Below, piece after piece: positions 22,875 through 33,956 of a stretch of DNA of 64,000 nt. How positions within the stretch are numbered: position 1 is the stretch's first letter; every line of letters starts with the position of its first letter. The position numbers and the translations under genes are program-made. The notes beneath the pieces are model-generated. The model saw only the letters and a program-made list of their open reading frames with translations. It was not told the origin of the DNA and made no database searches. Origin of the DNA: Dermatophagoides farinae (Eukaryota > Arthropoda > Arachnida > Sarcoptiformes > Pyroglyphidae); NCBI RefSeq assembly GCF_024713945.1, contig NC_134685.1:1736001-1800000 (forward strand), written 5' to 3'.

Positions 22875-24842
22875 TTACACTTTGTTGTTTTTATTGTTGT
22901 TGTTGTTGTTCTTGATTCTGTTCATCTGATTGGCAGCAGCAACACGAGCTTGAATTTTTTTAAAATCCGGCATTGGACGTGCACGAAATACGACCGGCGG
23001 CGGCGGTTGATTTGTTGATGATGATGTTTTGCCATTTCCATTATCATTACGATGTTTTAGTTGATAAATTTTGGAACGATATTCAGTACAAAAATTTGGT
23101 GTTCGAGCTTTAGTCAATGGACGTTTGGATTTAATTTTCATTGATTTAATTAATGGAATTTCAGCAATTGGTTTGGCCGGTGGCTGTTGTTGTGCTACAT
23201 CATTAGTTTCTAATGATGATGATGACGATGTTGTTGTTGACTGAACACGATTGGATTCAGTTTCAATTCGGCGACGAGATCTCGATCGAATTTCAGTCAA
23301 TAAAAGTGGTGGCCGTGGTTTGGTCAATTTATGTCGTTGCCATAAAGTTTTTGGCTGATATTGCCGTGCTGAATTCAAAAAACGTTGTGTTTGTTCGGCC
23401 ATCGATACGTATTTTTGTGATGGTCGTTCAGTTTGAATTCTTTTTGGCAAAGCAGTTAATCGATTAATAGTATCGATAGACATTGTTTTTTTAGTTACTT
23501 TTTTCGATTTTGGTGTTACTGGTTCACGATTTTCTTTATCAACGATGACAAGATTTACATTCTTTGTCGATTGTTTATCATCATGATGATCCAATTCTTT
23601 TTTATCATTATTAGCATCATCTTGTTTATCATCATCTTGATTCAATGTACGTGAAAATCGTTTCCAATATTTTTTCGATCGATCTTTGCTAATATTCATC
23701 ACCATTGGTTTTGATTTTGTCACTGTTTCATCATTTTTATTCTTGTTATTAATAATACCATGTTTTTTAAATATGAACATTGGTGTTGCTTTACGATTTT
23801 TAATTTTCAATTTTTTTTCTTCATCAACATTCAATGTCGATGGTGTTTTAATCATTCCATCGACATCAAAAGATACGGCCAGAACATTGGTCGAAGATTC
23901 TTTTTCATCATCATTAAAACGTACAATAGGACTTTTTACCAAATATGAATGACGTTTACATGATTGATCAACATTGGATTGTGCCGGTTCTTTCAATTCA
24001 TCCGAGGATATTTCATGAAAGTTATCCATTGTTTCTTCTTGTTCGGTTTCGGACAATAAATCTTCAACAACAACAACATCATTAGTTATGTTTGATACGC
24101 CATCCATTGATTCATCATTAATTTCATTCGAATTTTTTTGGATACTATTCTCATCATCCTCATTGTTATTTGATGGTTCTGGTGGAATCATTTCTTCTTG
24201 TTGTGATTGTACCTGCTGGTCACCGGTCAATTGTACTTGATCCAATACTTGAACCATTTTTGTCATATTGAATGAAACATTGTTGATTTCATCATCATCA
24301 TTATCATCAATTTTTTTTGAGCTTTGAACAGATTTTCGGGATTTTCGATATGAAAGGCTTTTTCGTTTACCGAATTCAGCAATGGTTGAACGTTTTTGCC
24401 GCAATGGTGTATGACCATTCTGATATAAACATCGTAATGGTGTTTCACGCAATTCATATTTGGATGAAAAATTTGGTAATGATGTTTTATCCAATTTAGA
24501 TTCCGGTGTTTGATATAAAGATTTTGAAGATTCATCAGAAAAATTTTCTTTGATTGATTCATCATCAATAGCATCATCATTATATTCATGATTTTTCACT
24601 GTTTTATGAATGTAAATTTTTATATTAAATTATTAGACAAAAGAAATTATTATTTTTTTTTTGTTTTACTTACAAAAATAATTATCATCACCATCATGAT
24701 TAGATTGGTCATCCATTTGGTTGAAATCAAAAAAATGTGGTGCTTCATATTCCCAAACTTCGTTTGTATTTTTAGACGATTTATTATGATCGGCGACAAT
24801 TGTCGAATCCAATTCATCACCAACATTAAGATTATCAGCCAT
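22875..24842 (-). CDS. TPX2: TPX2-like spindle assembly factor
   Basis: Two exons: 24842-24674 and 24598-22875. The intron is 75 bases, with donor GTAAGT and acceptor ACAG. The product is about 630 residues, very Lys/Ser/Asp-rich and mostly disordered. The first exon carries WEYEAPHFFDFNQMDD (30-45), which parallels the Tyr-x-Asp-Ala-Pro...Phe-x-Asn-Phe segment with which TPX2 binds and activates Aurora A. Later blocks resemble TPX2 repeats: YVSMAEQTQRFLNS, LTKPRPPLLLTEIRSRSR, RPLTKARTPNFCTEYRS and VFRARPMPDFKK. Two KEN boxes (24543-24551 and 23529-23537) would mark it for APC/C-Cdh1. TPX2 promotes microtubule nucleation at spindles and is a known Cdh1 target. It is divergently paired with the RhoGAP gene. 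The C-terminus ends in an Asn/Lys run. Vertebrate TPX2 is longer (about 750 residues). Confidence 0.7.
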
Positions 24843-25353
24843 AATTTATTTATTATATATTCGTCGATAAATTACAAAATCGAAATTCGTTCGTTAAATA
24901 TAAAGTCAATGGTAATGGTAATGTGATAATAATAATGAAAATAAAACAAAAAACAAAAAACGAAAAATGAATCGAATTTCACAACGTTTTTATTGGATTA
25001 CGAATTTGACGGTTGTAAAATTTGCAAAGAAAAAAAAAAGTGCTACTGCTGCTGCTGCCGCCGTAGTCGCCAATGGAGTGAGAGAATAGAGCAGAAAAAA
25101 AGCGCGCGCGATAAAAACTAATAATAAACATTATTGTTCGATTTACACATGCGTAACGGCTAAATTTTTCAAAAAAAAAAAAAAAAAAAATTTCTCTTGC
25201 CTTTCTTTCTCATCCTCCTCCTCCTCCTCCTCCTCAGCGTTCTCATCAGCAAGTTATGATTTGATATTTTTTTTGTGTTTTTTCATTTTGGCCAATTTTT
25301 TTTCTATTTGATTTTTTTTTTCGTTATTGATTTACATCATTCCAATTCAAATA
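24843..25353. promoter_or_regulatory. divergent promoter, TPX2-like / ARHGAP19-like
   Basis: 511 bases between opposing start codons. It is locally GC-rich compared with the surroundings: a CTG/CCG stretch near 25044-25064, the sequence AGCGCGCGCGAT at 25101-25112 flanked by A runs, and a TCC array at 25213-25235. The GCGCGCG core next to A/T tracts recalls E2F-type sites, which would fit cell-cycle genes. This is inference only. Confidence 0.5.
25213..25235. repeat. TCC trinucleotide repeat
   Basis: Eight TCC units (the last partial) in a pyrimidine-rich stretch upstream of the RhoGAP start. It is a possible core-promoter pyrimidine tract. Confidence 0.75.
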
Positions 25354-27605
25354 ATGGATCCACATCCAACTTTACGAAAAGTAATGTCTACATCTGAATG
25401 TGCATATCGTTCAATGATAACAACACAATTAGCACGTCTATTGGACATTGATTCGGAATTCAATTTTGACCATAACCATAATAATGATAATGATAATCAT
25501 TCAATCAATGACAATCAACGATCAGCTACGGGTAAATAAATTGAAAATTTGAAAATTAATTCAAAAAAAAAAATTAATCAATTAATTTCAGTATTTGGTG
25601 CACCACTTACACATGAAGGTATATGTTCGATTAGTCAACTGATTGAATACATTTCAAAACCAGATCAAATCATTGAAGAAGGTATTTTTCGTAAAGCTGG
25701 TGTAAAATCACGACAAAAAGAATTACGTTCATTGATTGCTACTGGTCAAACAATTGATATTGATTATCGAAAATTTTCCGTACATGATTGTTGTGATCTA
25801 TTGAAACGATTCATATCGGAGTTGCCACAATCAATATTGACGAATGGTTTGCAGAAATTTTTTCTACAATCATTGAAATTAGAATCAGAACAAAAAAAAT
25901 TGGACACAATACGTTTGTTGATATTGTTGTTGCCGGCACCAAATCGAAGTTTTCTGTTCGAACTTCTTACACTGTTCGATAATGTTGCTAAACATTCGAA
26001 TCAAAATCGAATGAGTATTGAAAATTTGGCAACAGTTTTTGCACCATCCATTTTTCATTGTCAATGGTCAATGTCATCGAAATCTTTATCATCATCATCA
26101 TCATCGACGACGACGACCACTATGGCAACAAATTCATCACAAAATCTTTCATCAAATTCTGTTCAAAATATGCTTATTGCTAATCAAGAATCGATTCAAT
26201 GTTTAACAATGATGATACATAATGTAAGGCTGATATTTGAACCACCAGAACAATTGATTCGTGATGCAACCGTTTTTATTTCCAATCATATTCGATTACA
26301 AAAACGAACATTACAATCATCTGGTTGTGAAAATTTGGTTAGTGTAACAAATTTATCGGCAATTCCAGCAGCTAAATTCTGTGCCACAACTGTACAATCA
26401 TATTCAGCAAAGGATTATACTGAAAGACAGGTTTGTTTGTTTTTTTTTGTTTTTTGTTTTTTTTTTAATTGGAATTTTTTCTATTCGAATTTTCTTCATC
26501 ACCTATATAGTTGGCTGAATTATATGCACAAATGCAATCGATGGCAAACGAATCACCATCGATACAGAAAAAATTGAAAAAATTTAATCATATTAAAACG
26601 GGAACACCGAAAACAGTATTGAAACGTGATAAACAGCAACAGGAATTGATAAAACAATCGTTGAAAAAATCTTCATCCGTTAAAAAATCTGATAAAGGAT
26701 TAAAATCATTGTTCAAAAAAATGATGACACCAAATAGTGAACGAAAACGATCGATCAAGTTATCGTCTTCTTCAGTATCATCTTCCACAGCATCTTCGCC
26801 TATTATTACGCCAAAAAATAGATCGAAAATTTCAACACCAAAACATCGACGAGAATCAATGTCACCGCGATCGATTATTCCTATTGATGAAAAATTGATG
26901 GCCGAATTACCGCCAACTCATGTTGCGCGTAACGATTCAAAATTGACAATAATTTCTAAACGAAAACCAAGTCAGACATTTCATGAAACCAAATTACCGA
27001 TTGCAGTGACTACTTTCGTATCAAATGAACAACAAAACAAGAAAAAACAACATTTACCAACGCCAATTCGTTCATGTTCGAATTCTATTATTTCATCCAC
27101 ACGACTATCATGTCGCTATTCACAAACTCAAATTCCATCAATATCGGATCGAATTGGCAAAGAAAATCATTTGAATAATAATGTTAGATTGCCAATGAAA
27201 ATTCTATCATTACCTACACCATTACGAAATAATAATAATAACAATGATGATGATACAAATTATAATGATGGTGAAAATATACGACGAAAACGTGTAAAAT
27301 ATCTAACATCAGTATATGAAGAATTGATTGCATCAAAAAATTCATCATCATCATCATCATCGACTACTGTCAAACAACCATCATCACGAATACCCATCAT
27401 TAATCGTTCACTCATAAATAATGCTGATTCAAATGAAGATCTTTCGGAATATGTATCATTAACAACAGTGTATACAAAAACACCATTGATTGAACATAAT
27501 CGACATTTATCATCAACATCATCATCATCATCGACAACAATACCAAAGATTCATCAACGTACATCAAATTCAATGCGTTTATATTCAAAACATACTCGAT
27601 TATAA
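25354..27605 (+). CDS. ARHGAP19: RhoGAP-domain protein, ARHGAP19-like
   Basis: Three exons: 25354-25531, 25592-26430 and 26511-27605. Introns are 60 and 80 bases and joins are in frame, giving about 703 residues. The RhoGAP domain (about 60-230) begins VFGAPLTHEGICSISQLIEYI and carries the arginine-finger region EEGIFRKAGVKSRQKELR. It continues through DLLKRFISELPQSILT and LLPAPNRSFLFELLTLFDNV to NRMSIENLATVFAPSIF, a series closest to ARHGAP19 in my judgement. After it, EPPEQLIRDATVFISNHIRL matches the family's post-GAP helix. The C-terminal half is basic, Ser-rich and disordered, with many SP/TP sites and a KEN box (27159-27167, about residue 556). ARHGAP19 inactivates RhoA and acts in mitosis and cytokinesis. 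An ARHGAP11-type identity is the main alternative. Confidence 0.78.
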
Positions 27606-27920
27606 GAGATATAAAGATAAAGATTCTTAATTAGTAATTGCATAATAATTGTTTTTTTTTTTTAATTGAAAAATTTTAACCATTAATATTAATAATAATA
27701 AAATTCATCGAAAAGTCATATTGTTTTTTATTCATTTATATAGTGCACAGAGATTATTATTATTTAGTAGTAGTTTGTAAATAAAGAAAGAAAAAAAACA
27801 ACAAAATATAAATGGAAATGAACAAAAAAAAAAGAAGTGCCATTTTTATATATTTATTTGAGTTTTATTATTATTTTGATATATATTATTCATTTATTTA
27901 TTTTTTTATTTCTTCACATT
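27606..27920. other. shared 3' spacer of convergent RhoGAP and FZR1 genes
   Basis: 315 bases holding both 3' ends, A/T-rich with several AATAAA-like stretches on both strands (for example AATAAAATTC near 27695-27704). No gene is seen. Confidence 0.5.
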
Positions 27921-29881
27921 TCAACGAATTGTCGAGAATAAATCCAATGCTGATTTTGTTTCTTTTTGTGATCGTGCTTTTGAGAATACATTCCAGAAAC
28001 GTAATGTTTCATCACCGGCACCTGTAACAATTGATTCACCATCTGGTGACATTGCCTATGTTTTTTTTTTTTTTTTTTTTTGATGGGGGGGGGAAGATGA
28101 AAAACAGAAAAAAAATGATGATGATGATTAGTGATAATCAAATTAAATATTAGTTAAATAAATAAAAACATACAAGATATAAAACACGACATGTATGGCC
28201 AGTTAATTTAGCCACCTGTACTAATGATGGATATTTCCATACAAGAATTTGATTCTGTGAATAACCATGTGTTGAAACGAGTTCAGATGCATGTTTAGAC
28301 CATGCTAGATTGCAAACTTGTGATCCAGTATCTACACATTGTATTGGCTGCCCGGTTAATGTATTCCAAAATCTAATATGACGATCAGATGTACCTCCAC
28401 CGCTTGCCAATAGACCATGATGATGTGGTGACCATGCGATTGCTTTAACAGCGGCTAAATGTTCTGTATATGTTTGTACCGGTTGATTTGATGTTTGATT
28501 CCATATGAATATCCGATTGTCATTTCCGCCCGATGCTAATAGCTGATTATCTGGTGACCATTTTAAGCCACAAACCTCTTGTCGGTGGCTAAGTAGTTTA
28601 CGTTCAGGTATTAATGAAGCTGAACGTATATCTCGTTGATATATATAACGATCACGGGAACCACTTGATAATGAATCACCATTCCATGCTAAACAACCAA
28701 CACGAGAAGAATGGCCATCAAATTGTTTGATACATTTGAGTGTGGCTACATCCCAGATTTGCACGAACCCACGTTGTGTACCGACAGCGACCAAATGTCC
28801 CTGAAATGAATAAAAAATGAATAATCCGTTCAATTTAATCTTAACCAATTGAACTTACTCTTTCGGACCATGAGACTGATGTAATTGAATTAGCGGTTGA
28901 TGAAAAATCGCATAAACGTGTAACTTGACTGGTGCAAGCACTCCATAAATAAACGCTATAGCCAAGACCAACGCTTAGAATATTCGTTGATGACCAATCG
29001 ACCAGATTTAAATAGAAATCATCTTGTAATTCTGGTGCATCAAGTATTTTGAATGGCATTTTTGATATTTTACGAGCCGTCTTTCTTGGTGATCGTAACA
29101 TTTTCTGACTTTTTGGACTAATTGGTGATAATGAATATGGACTGGTTGGTTCGCTACGTATTTCACGTGTACGAAACTATACGAGTAAAAAAAATGAATA
29201 ATTAATGATCATTGCTTGATAAATTGGGTAAAATTTCCCAAAACTTACCCGAAAAACATTGCGATTCATTAATGGTGTCAATATTTTATGTTCTTCAATC
29301 TGTTTATATTCATTAATATCTTCAATTTCAGCACCCAATAATTCATTTTTCAATAAACATTGATATGCAAGACCATTACGAAACATATCGGATTGAGATG
29401 AACTACCGTTATTATTATTACCACCACCGCTACCACCTACATTACTACCCGATCCATTAATACCACCAACATTTCCCGGTGTAGTATTCATATTTGTTGT
29501 ACCATTAATAGTTGCTGATGGTGATGATGATGATGATGATGACGAATCTTTTGGTTTATGACGCATCATTGATGATCTAGTTGTTTCTTTTATCATATTA
29601 TAACGTAAATTCCAATTATGTGGTTCACGTATCGGTATAAAACGATCTGAACATTCAGGTGTAGTACATGAACGATAATATTGTGCTGGTGATTTTAATG
29701 GTGGTGAATATAATATCGATGGTGGTGTAAATACTGATCTCATTGTATCCGTTTTTAATGTTGATGATGATGACGATGATGGTGATATTGTTGTTGATAT
29801 TATGTATGGATCACAATCAAATTTCGATTGTGATGATGATGATGACGATGTTGTTGTTGGTGATTTTACAATATTATCCAT
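27921..29881 (-). CDS. FZR1: Fizzy-related / Cdh1, WD40 activator of the APC/C
   Basis: Four exons: 29881-29249, 29176-28859, 28800-28174 and 28055-27921. Introns are 58-118 bases, all phase 0, and the product is about 570 residues. It is the coactivator that brings KEN- and D-box substrates to the anaphase-promoting complex for ubiquitination in late mitosis and G1. Visible features are the C-box DRFIPIR (79-85), SPYSLSPISPKSQKMLRSPR, KILDAPELQDDFYLNLVDW, seven WD40 repeats (for example GSRDRYIYQRDIR, SGGNDNRIFIWNQ, EHLAAVKAIAWSPHHHG and STHGYSQNQILVWKYP), and a C-terminal TIR tail (Ile-Arg), which docks on the APC/C. Ser/Gly/Asn runs enlarge the N-terminus. The 118-base intron contains long T and G homopolymers (28060-28092). 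Identification is very secure. Confidence 0.97.
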
Positions 29882-30835
29882 GATTGATGATTTTTAAATA
29901 TTTCGAAAAAAAACGGTTCCAAATATATCATGTCATCATCATCATCATCATCATCATTCATCAAAGTATATTATTTTGTTGTTGTTGCTGTTGAGTAGTT
30001 GTCGATCGATGATTTATCAATATATATATCCAATATATAAATTCAAATTTCTATCGAACCAAAAAAAAAAAAAAAATACAAATGGATATGGAATATTTAA
30101 AAAAAATAGTACAAAAAAAATACACAACTATCAAAAGATTGGATCGATGATAATAATATAAGAAAAAAAAATAACAGAAATAATCAAAAGAAGAAACAAA
30201 AAATCAAAACACTCATCAAACACACACACACACACGTCGAATCATCATCATCATCATCATGGATTATCAAGGGATGGATAAAAAAAAATAGTAGTGGCAT
30301 TAGTAGTAGTAGTGGTAGTAGTAGCATTGCTTTTATTTTTGATTTAAATGAATTTAGGTAATAACAAAAAAAAAAAAAATTCCAACGACCATTTTAACTA
30401 GTGGTATTGTATTGTATTTTTTTTTTGTCTCACTATGACAAACCATTTTTAAATTTATATGCTGCTAGATTCATTAGTAGTGGTACTGTTTTGTGTGGAT
30501 CAGTCCATAATAATATTATTTGATTCGATTTAAAAAAAAAAACACAAAAATGATGTCGCATATATCGGTGATGTTTTTTAAATTTCCGTTGGAATAAAAT
30601 CCAAATGGCCACGCCTTTTCTGTGTGTTTGTGTGTGTGTGTGTGAATGACATCATCCACCATTGGTTGGGATTTAAATTTTTTTTTTGTATTCCATTACA
30701 AAACAAGAATCGTGATGAACCGGGAATTTTATTTTATTTTCTTTTGATTTCAGAATTTTTTTTATAAATCCAAGGGGAAGTAAGAGAGTGGAAATTACGA
30801 TAAAAAAAATTTAAAATTTAAAATTCAAAAATATT
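29882..30835. other. intergenic region upstream of FZR1
   Basis: About 950 bases with ATC, GTA and CA/GT short arrays and A/T tracts. It contains the FZR1 promoter and the GNPDA 3' end. No gene is seen. Confidence 0.5.
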
Positions 30836-31769
30836 TCATTTTTCCTGTTGTTGTTGTTGTTGCTGTTGCTGTTCATCAATTTCATCATCTTCAATCAATT
30901 TATTGTGTACACGCATTAATCCTTTAAAATATTTAACCGTTTTTACACGTAATTCCAATGTAGCATCTTCATCACAAATAAACAATGTTTGTGGATGTAA
31001 TTGAAATGCTGATACTGTCCACATATGATTAACACCTTCTTCGATTGCTTTAGATAATGCTAATGCTTTATGTACACCGGTAATCAATATGATTACTTCA
31101 CGTGAATCCATTACGGTGCCAACACCTACGGTCAATGCTTGTCCTGGTACTTTTGTTAGATCATTTTGAAAAAAACGTGCATTAGCAACAATAGTATCCA
31201 ATGCTAATGTTTTAACACGTGTACGTGATGTTAAACTTGATCCAGGTTCATTGAATGCAATATGGCCATCAGGACCAATACCACCGACAAATAATTCAAT
31301 ACCACCATAATGGCGGATTTTCGCTTCAAATTTGTCACATTCCTCATTCAAATCATTTGCATTACCATCCAAAATGTAAGCATTTTCTGGTTGTATATCA
31401 ATATGTTTGAAAAAATTTTCATACATAAATGAATGATAGGATTCTGGATGATCACGTGGTAAATTAACATATTCATCCATATTGAATGTGACCACATATT
31501 TAAATGAAATGGTTCCTTGTCTTTTGGTGGTGAGATAAAAAAATTTTTAAACAAAAAAATCGATTTTTTTATTAATTTTTTTGTTTTTGTTTTAATTACC
31601 TATAGAATTCAATCAATTTACGATATGTACCCAATGGTGTTGAACCGGTTGGCAGGCCAAGTGTAAAATAATGATCTGGTCCTGGTCGAAATCGACGGAT
31701 ACGTTTACGAATATATTTGGCTGTCCATTCGGATACCATATCATAATTATCTTGAATGATTAATTTCAT
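30836..31769 (-). CDS. GNPDA: glucosamine-6-phosphate isomerase/deaminase
   Basis: Two exons: 31769-31600 and 31520-30836. The intron is 79 bases and the join rebuilds an Arg codon ([13 protein letters not shown]), giving about 284 residues. The enzyme converts glucosamine-6-phosphate to fructose-6-phosphate and ammonia, controlling hexosamine supply for chitin and glycans; it is cytosolic. Motifs are [14 protein letters not shown] at the start, [54 protein letters not shown] (active-site His and Glu) and [12 protein letters not shown]. The C-terminal tail is acidic then poly-Gln (about ten residues), absent from typical homologues, and probably a repeat expansion outside the fold. Metazoans have one or two paralogues (GNPDA1/2), which I cannot separate here. 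Confidence 0.95.
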
Positions 31770-32621
31770 CGTCTTCTTCTTCTTGTTGTTGTTGATGTTG
31801 AGTTTTTTTTGCTATGTTTGAAGAATTAAATTTCGCAAAACAAACATTCAAATGAATTGAAAAATTGATCAAAACTGGTTTTTTTTTGTTGCTGTTTGTT
31901 TGTAATAAGTAAATTAAAATGAAAAAAAACAAGCTCATTAATTTTTTATCTCTGTTTTTTTTTTTGTTTATCTTATATGTGTGGAGATGTGCAACGACAA
32001 CAACGACAACAACAACAACAACAACAACAACAGCAACAACAACAACAACAACAACGATGGCTTTTATTTTCTTCGTTTTTTTTTATCGTTCAACACATCA
32101 TGCATTTCACTTCATTTATATCGTTAATAAATCTGGTTATTATTATATTTGTATGATTGTCACTATGAGCAACCATATATTGATATTTGTTTGTGTATGA
32201 GAAAAAAAAAGATAGAGAAAAAAAAATAACAAGTGTCATTTAGGATTTATGCGACACAATGATTATCATTCAGTCATATCGATAATCAATCAATCACTGA
32301 TATATCGATACATCCTGTCTATACATACTGTATTTGTGTTGTTCATATGTGCGTTCGATGACACACACACACACAAATGGAAAACACATTCGAATATTGA
32401 TGATTTTTTTTACTGTATTGATTAATTGGTTATAAAATTGGATGACCATCTCAATAAATTGGCCCATTGGGGTATATGATTTGCGCTTTTGGATTGATTG
32501 ATCAATTGGGCCCATGTCATGTGTGATATAATTTGAAATTTTTATTTTTATTTTTATTTTTAATAATTGAAATAAAAAAAATCAAAAAAAAAATCTTTCT
32601 TTCTGTTTTCTGTTTTTTTTC
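31770..32621. other. intergenic region with CAA array
   Basis: About 850 bases with a long interrupted CAA array (about 31996-32055) and A/T tracts. It holds the GNPDA promoter and the 3' end of the CUB gene. No gene is seen. Confidence 0.5.
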
Positions 32622-33662
32622 CTATCCAAATGCTGAACAATGAATATAAGTCGGTTTTATCTGATCTTTTGATTTGGTCAAATCACCATAATCAAACATT
32701 GAAAGTTCATAATTAAATTGAAAAAAATTCTTTATACGACCAGCAGAATGTAAACGTATGACAGCATGACGACAACGTATATTGTATGTTATATTTGTTG
32801 GTTTTTTTTCTTCTGAACAAATATCTTTCACCGATTCAGGTGTTCCATCAATTTCCATTGTTGTTGATGTGCCACCAATTTCAACATAATCATTCACAAA
32901 TTGACTACATGGTCTACGAATATATGGAGTCTTTAAAACTTTAAAACCAAGCTGATAATTAACAATATGAACATTTATAGTTGGAAATAATTCAATACGG
33001 CCACCAAATTGTAATAGATAAACAGTACAAATTGGATAATATGAATCTATTGTATGTGTACCATTCCAATCTGGCTGTCTATATGGTATGATGAGTACAT
33101 TACATGGTTTTGGATTCATAATGAACATTACTTGTATATCAAATCTAGAATGTTGATATGGTAAATAAAATTCAATTTGCATAAAATTCTGTGATGATTT
33201 ATAGCTAATATTTGGTTTACAAAATTCATGTAATCTTTTTCTAGATTTTCCTTCATTCACTAATTTATGTTCACCATCAGTTGGTATTGTCCAACCAGAA
33301 TAAACATTCCAACCATCAAATAGATCAATATATGACATTTGATATGAATTACTATCATTACATTGGAAATTAATGGCAATCAATCGTACACGAATCAATG
33401 TATCCACTGGTGATATTATACGTGTTAAACAATGTTTTTCTTCACGTATACTTTGTTCATTTGGATCAGGCCAATCAACTTGAAAACGAAAATAACCAGG
33501 TGAATGTGTTAATGTACGACAATTAAAACGTTGTATTGGAAATTTTTTTTGATATTGATATTGTTGATGTATTGAAAATATATCATTATGGTCATCTGTT
33601 GTCAAATATATTGCCAATATGAATGGATAGATATGAAACATTAAAATGATTTTTGCGAACAT
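32622..33662 (-). CDS. secreted two-CUB-domain protein
   Basis: Single-exon 346-residue protein starting with a hydrophobic signal peptide (about 1-21). Two CUB-like domains follow. The first has Cys48 with SPGYF, Cys78, Cys101 with YIDLFDG, and Cys148. The second has Cys187, Cys212, Cys252 with YVEIGG, Cys282 and Cys297. The spacing of about 30, 23 and 47 residues between cysteines and the alternating beta pattern fit CUB modules. CUB domains are extracellular binding modules in developmental and matrix proteins. There is no transmembrane segment or protease domain, so it is probably secreted, perhaps anchored to a partner. I do not recognise a specific orthologue. It is divergently arranged with the IAPEDY-repeat gene. 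Confidence 0.65.
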   Translation of the reverse strand: MFAKIILMFHIYPFILAIYLTTDDHNDIFSIHQQYQYQKKFPIQRFNCRTLTHSPGYFRFQVDWPDPNEQSIREEKHCLTRIISPVDTLIRVRLIAINFQCNDSNSYQMSYIDLFDGWNVYSGWTIPTDGEHKLVNEGKSRKRLHEFCKPNISYKSSQNFMQIEFYLPYQHSRFDIQVMFIMNPKPCNVLIIPYRQPDWNGTHTIDSYYPICTVYLLQFGGRIELFPTINVHIVNYQLGFKVLKTPYIRRPCSQFVNDYVEIGGTSTTMEIDGTPESVKDICSEEKKPTNITYNIRCRHAVIRLHSAGRIKNFFQFNYELSMFDYGDLTKSKDQIKPTYIHCSAFG

Positions 33663-33956
33663 TTTTCTTTTCTTTCGTTTTTTTTTTTTTTTTTTTTTTT
33701 GCTTGCTTGAAAACTAGAATTTCACAGTAATAATAATAATATGATTATGATGAATTTTGTGGAATTTTTTTGTTTGTTTGTTTTTCTACACATTCATAAT
33801 ACATTGTTGTATAGAGAATAATTTGATTTTTTTTTTTGAGAAAAACAATTCATTTGAATCAATTTATGAATCAGTAATAAAAACATTCGATTTGATTTTA
33901 ATCCGAAACGGTTCGATTGATTATATAATAATTATTATTATTATTGTATTGATTAC
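33663..33956. promoter_or_regulatory. divergent promoter, CUB gene / IAPEDY-repeat gene
   Basis: 294 bases between opposing start codons, with a T/A homopolymer (33678-33700) immediately upstream of the CUB start and ATT repeats at the right end. No defined element was recognised. Confidence 0.45.

Noticed and set aside
27914-28141. 75-residue minus-strand frame at the end of FZR1
   Set aside because: It overlaps the last FZR1 exon in another frame; the spliced FZR1 exon explains the sequence.
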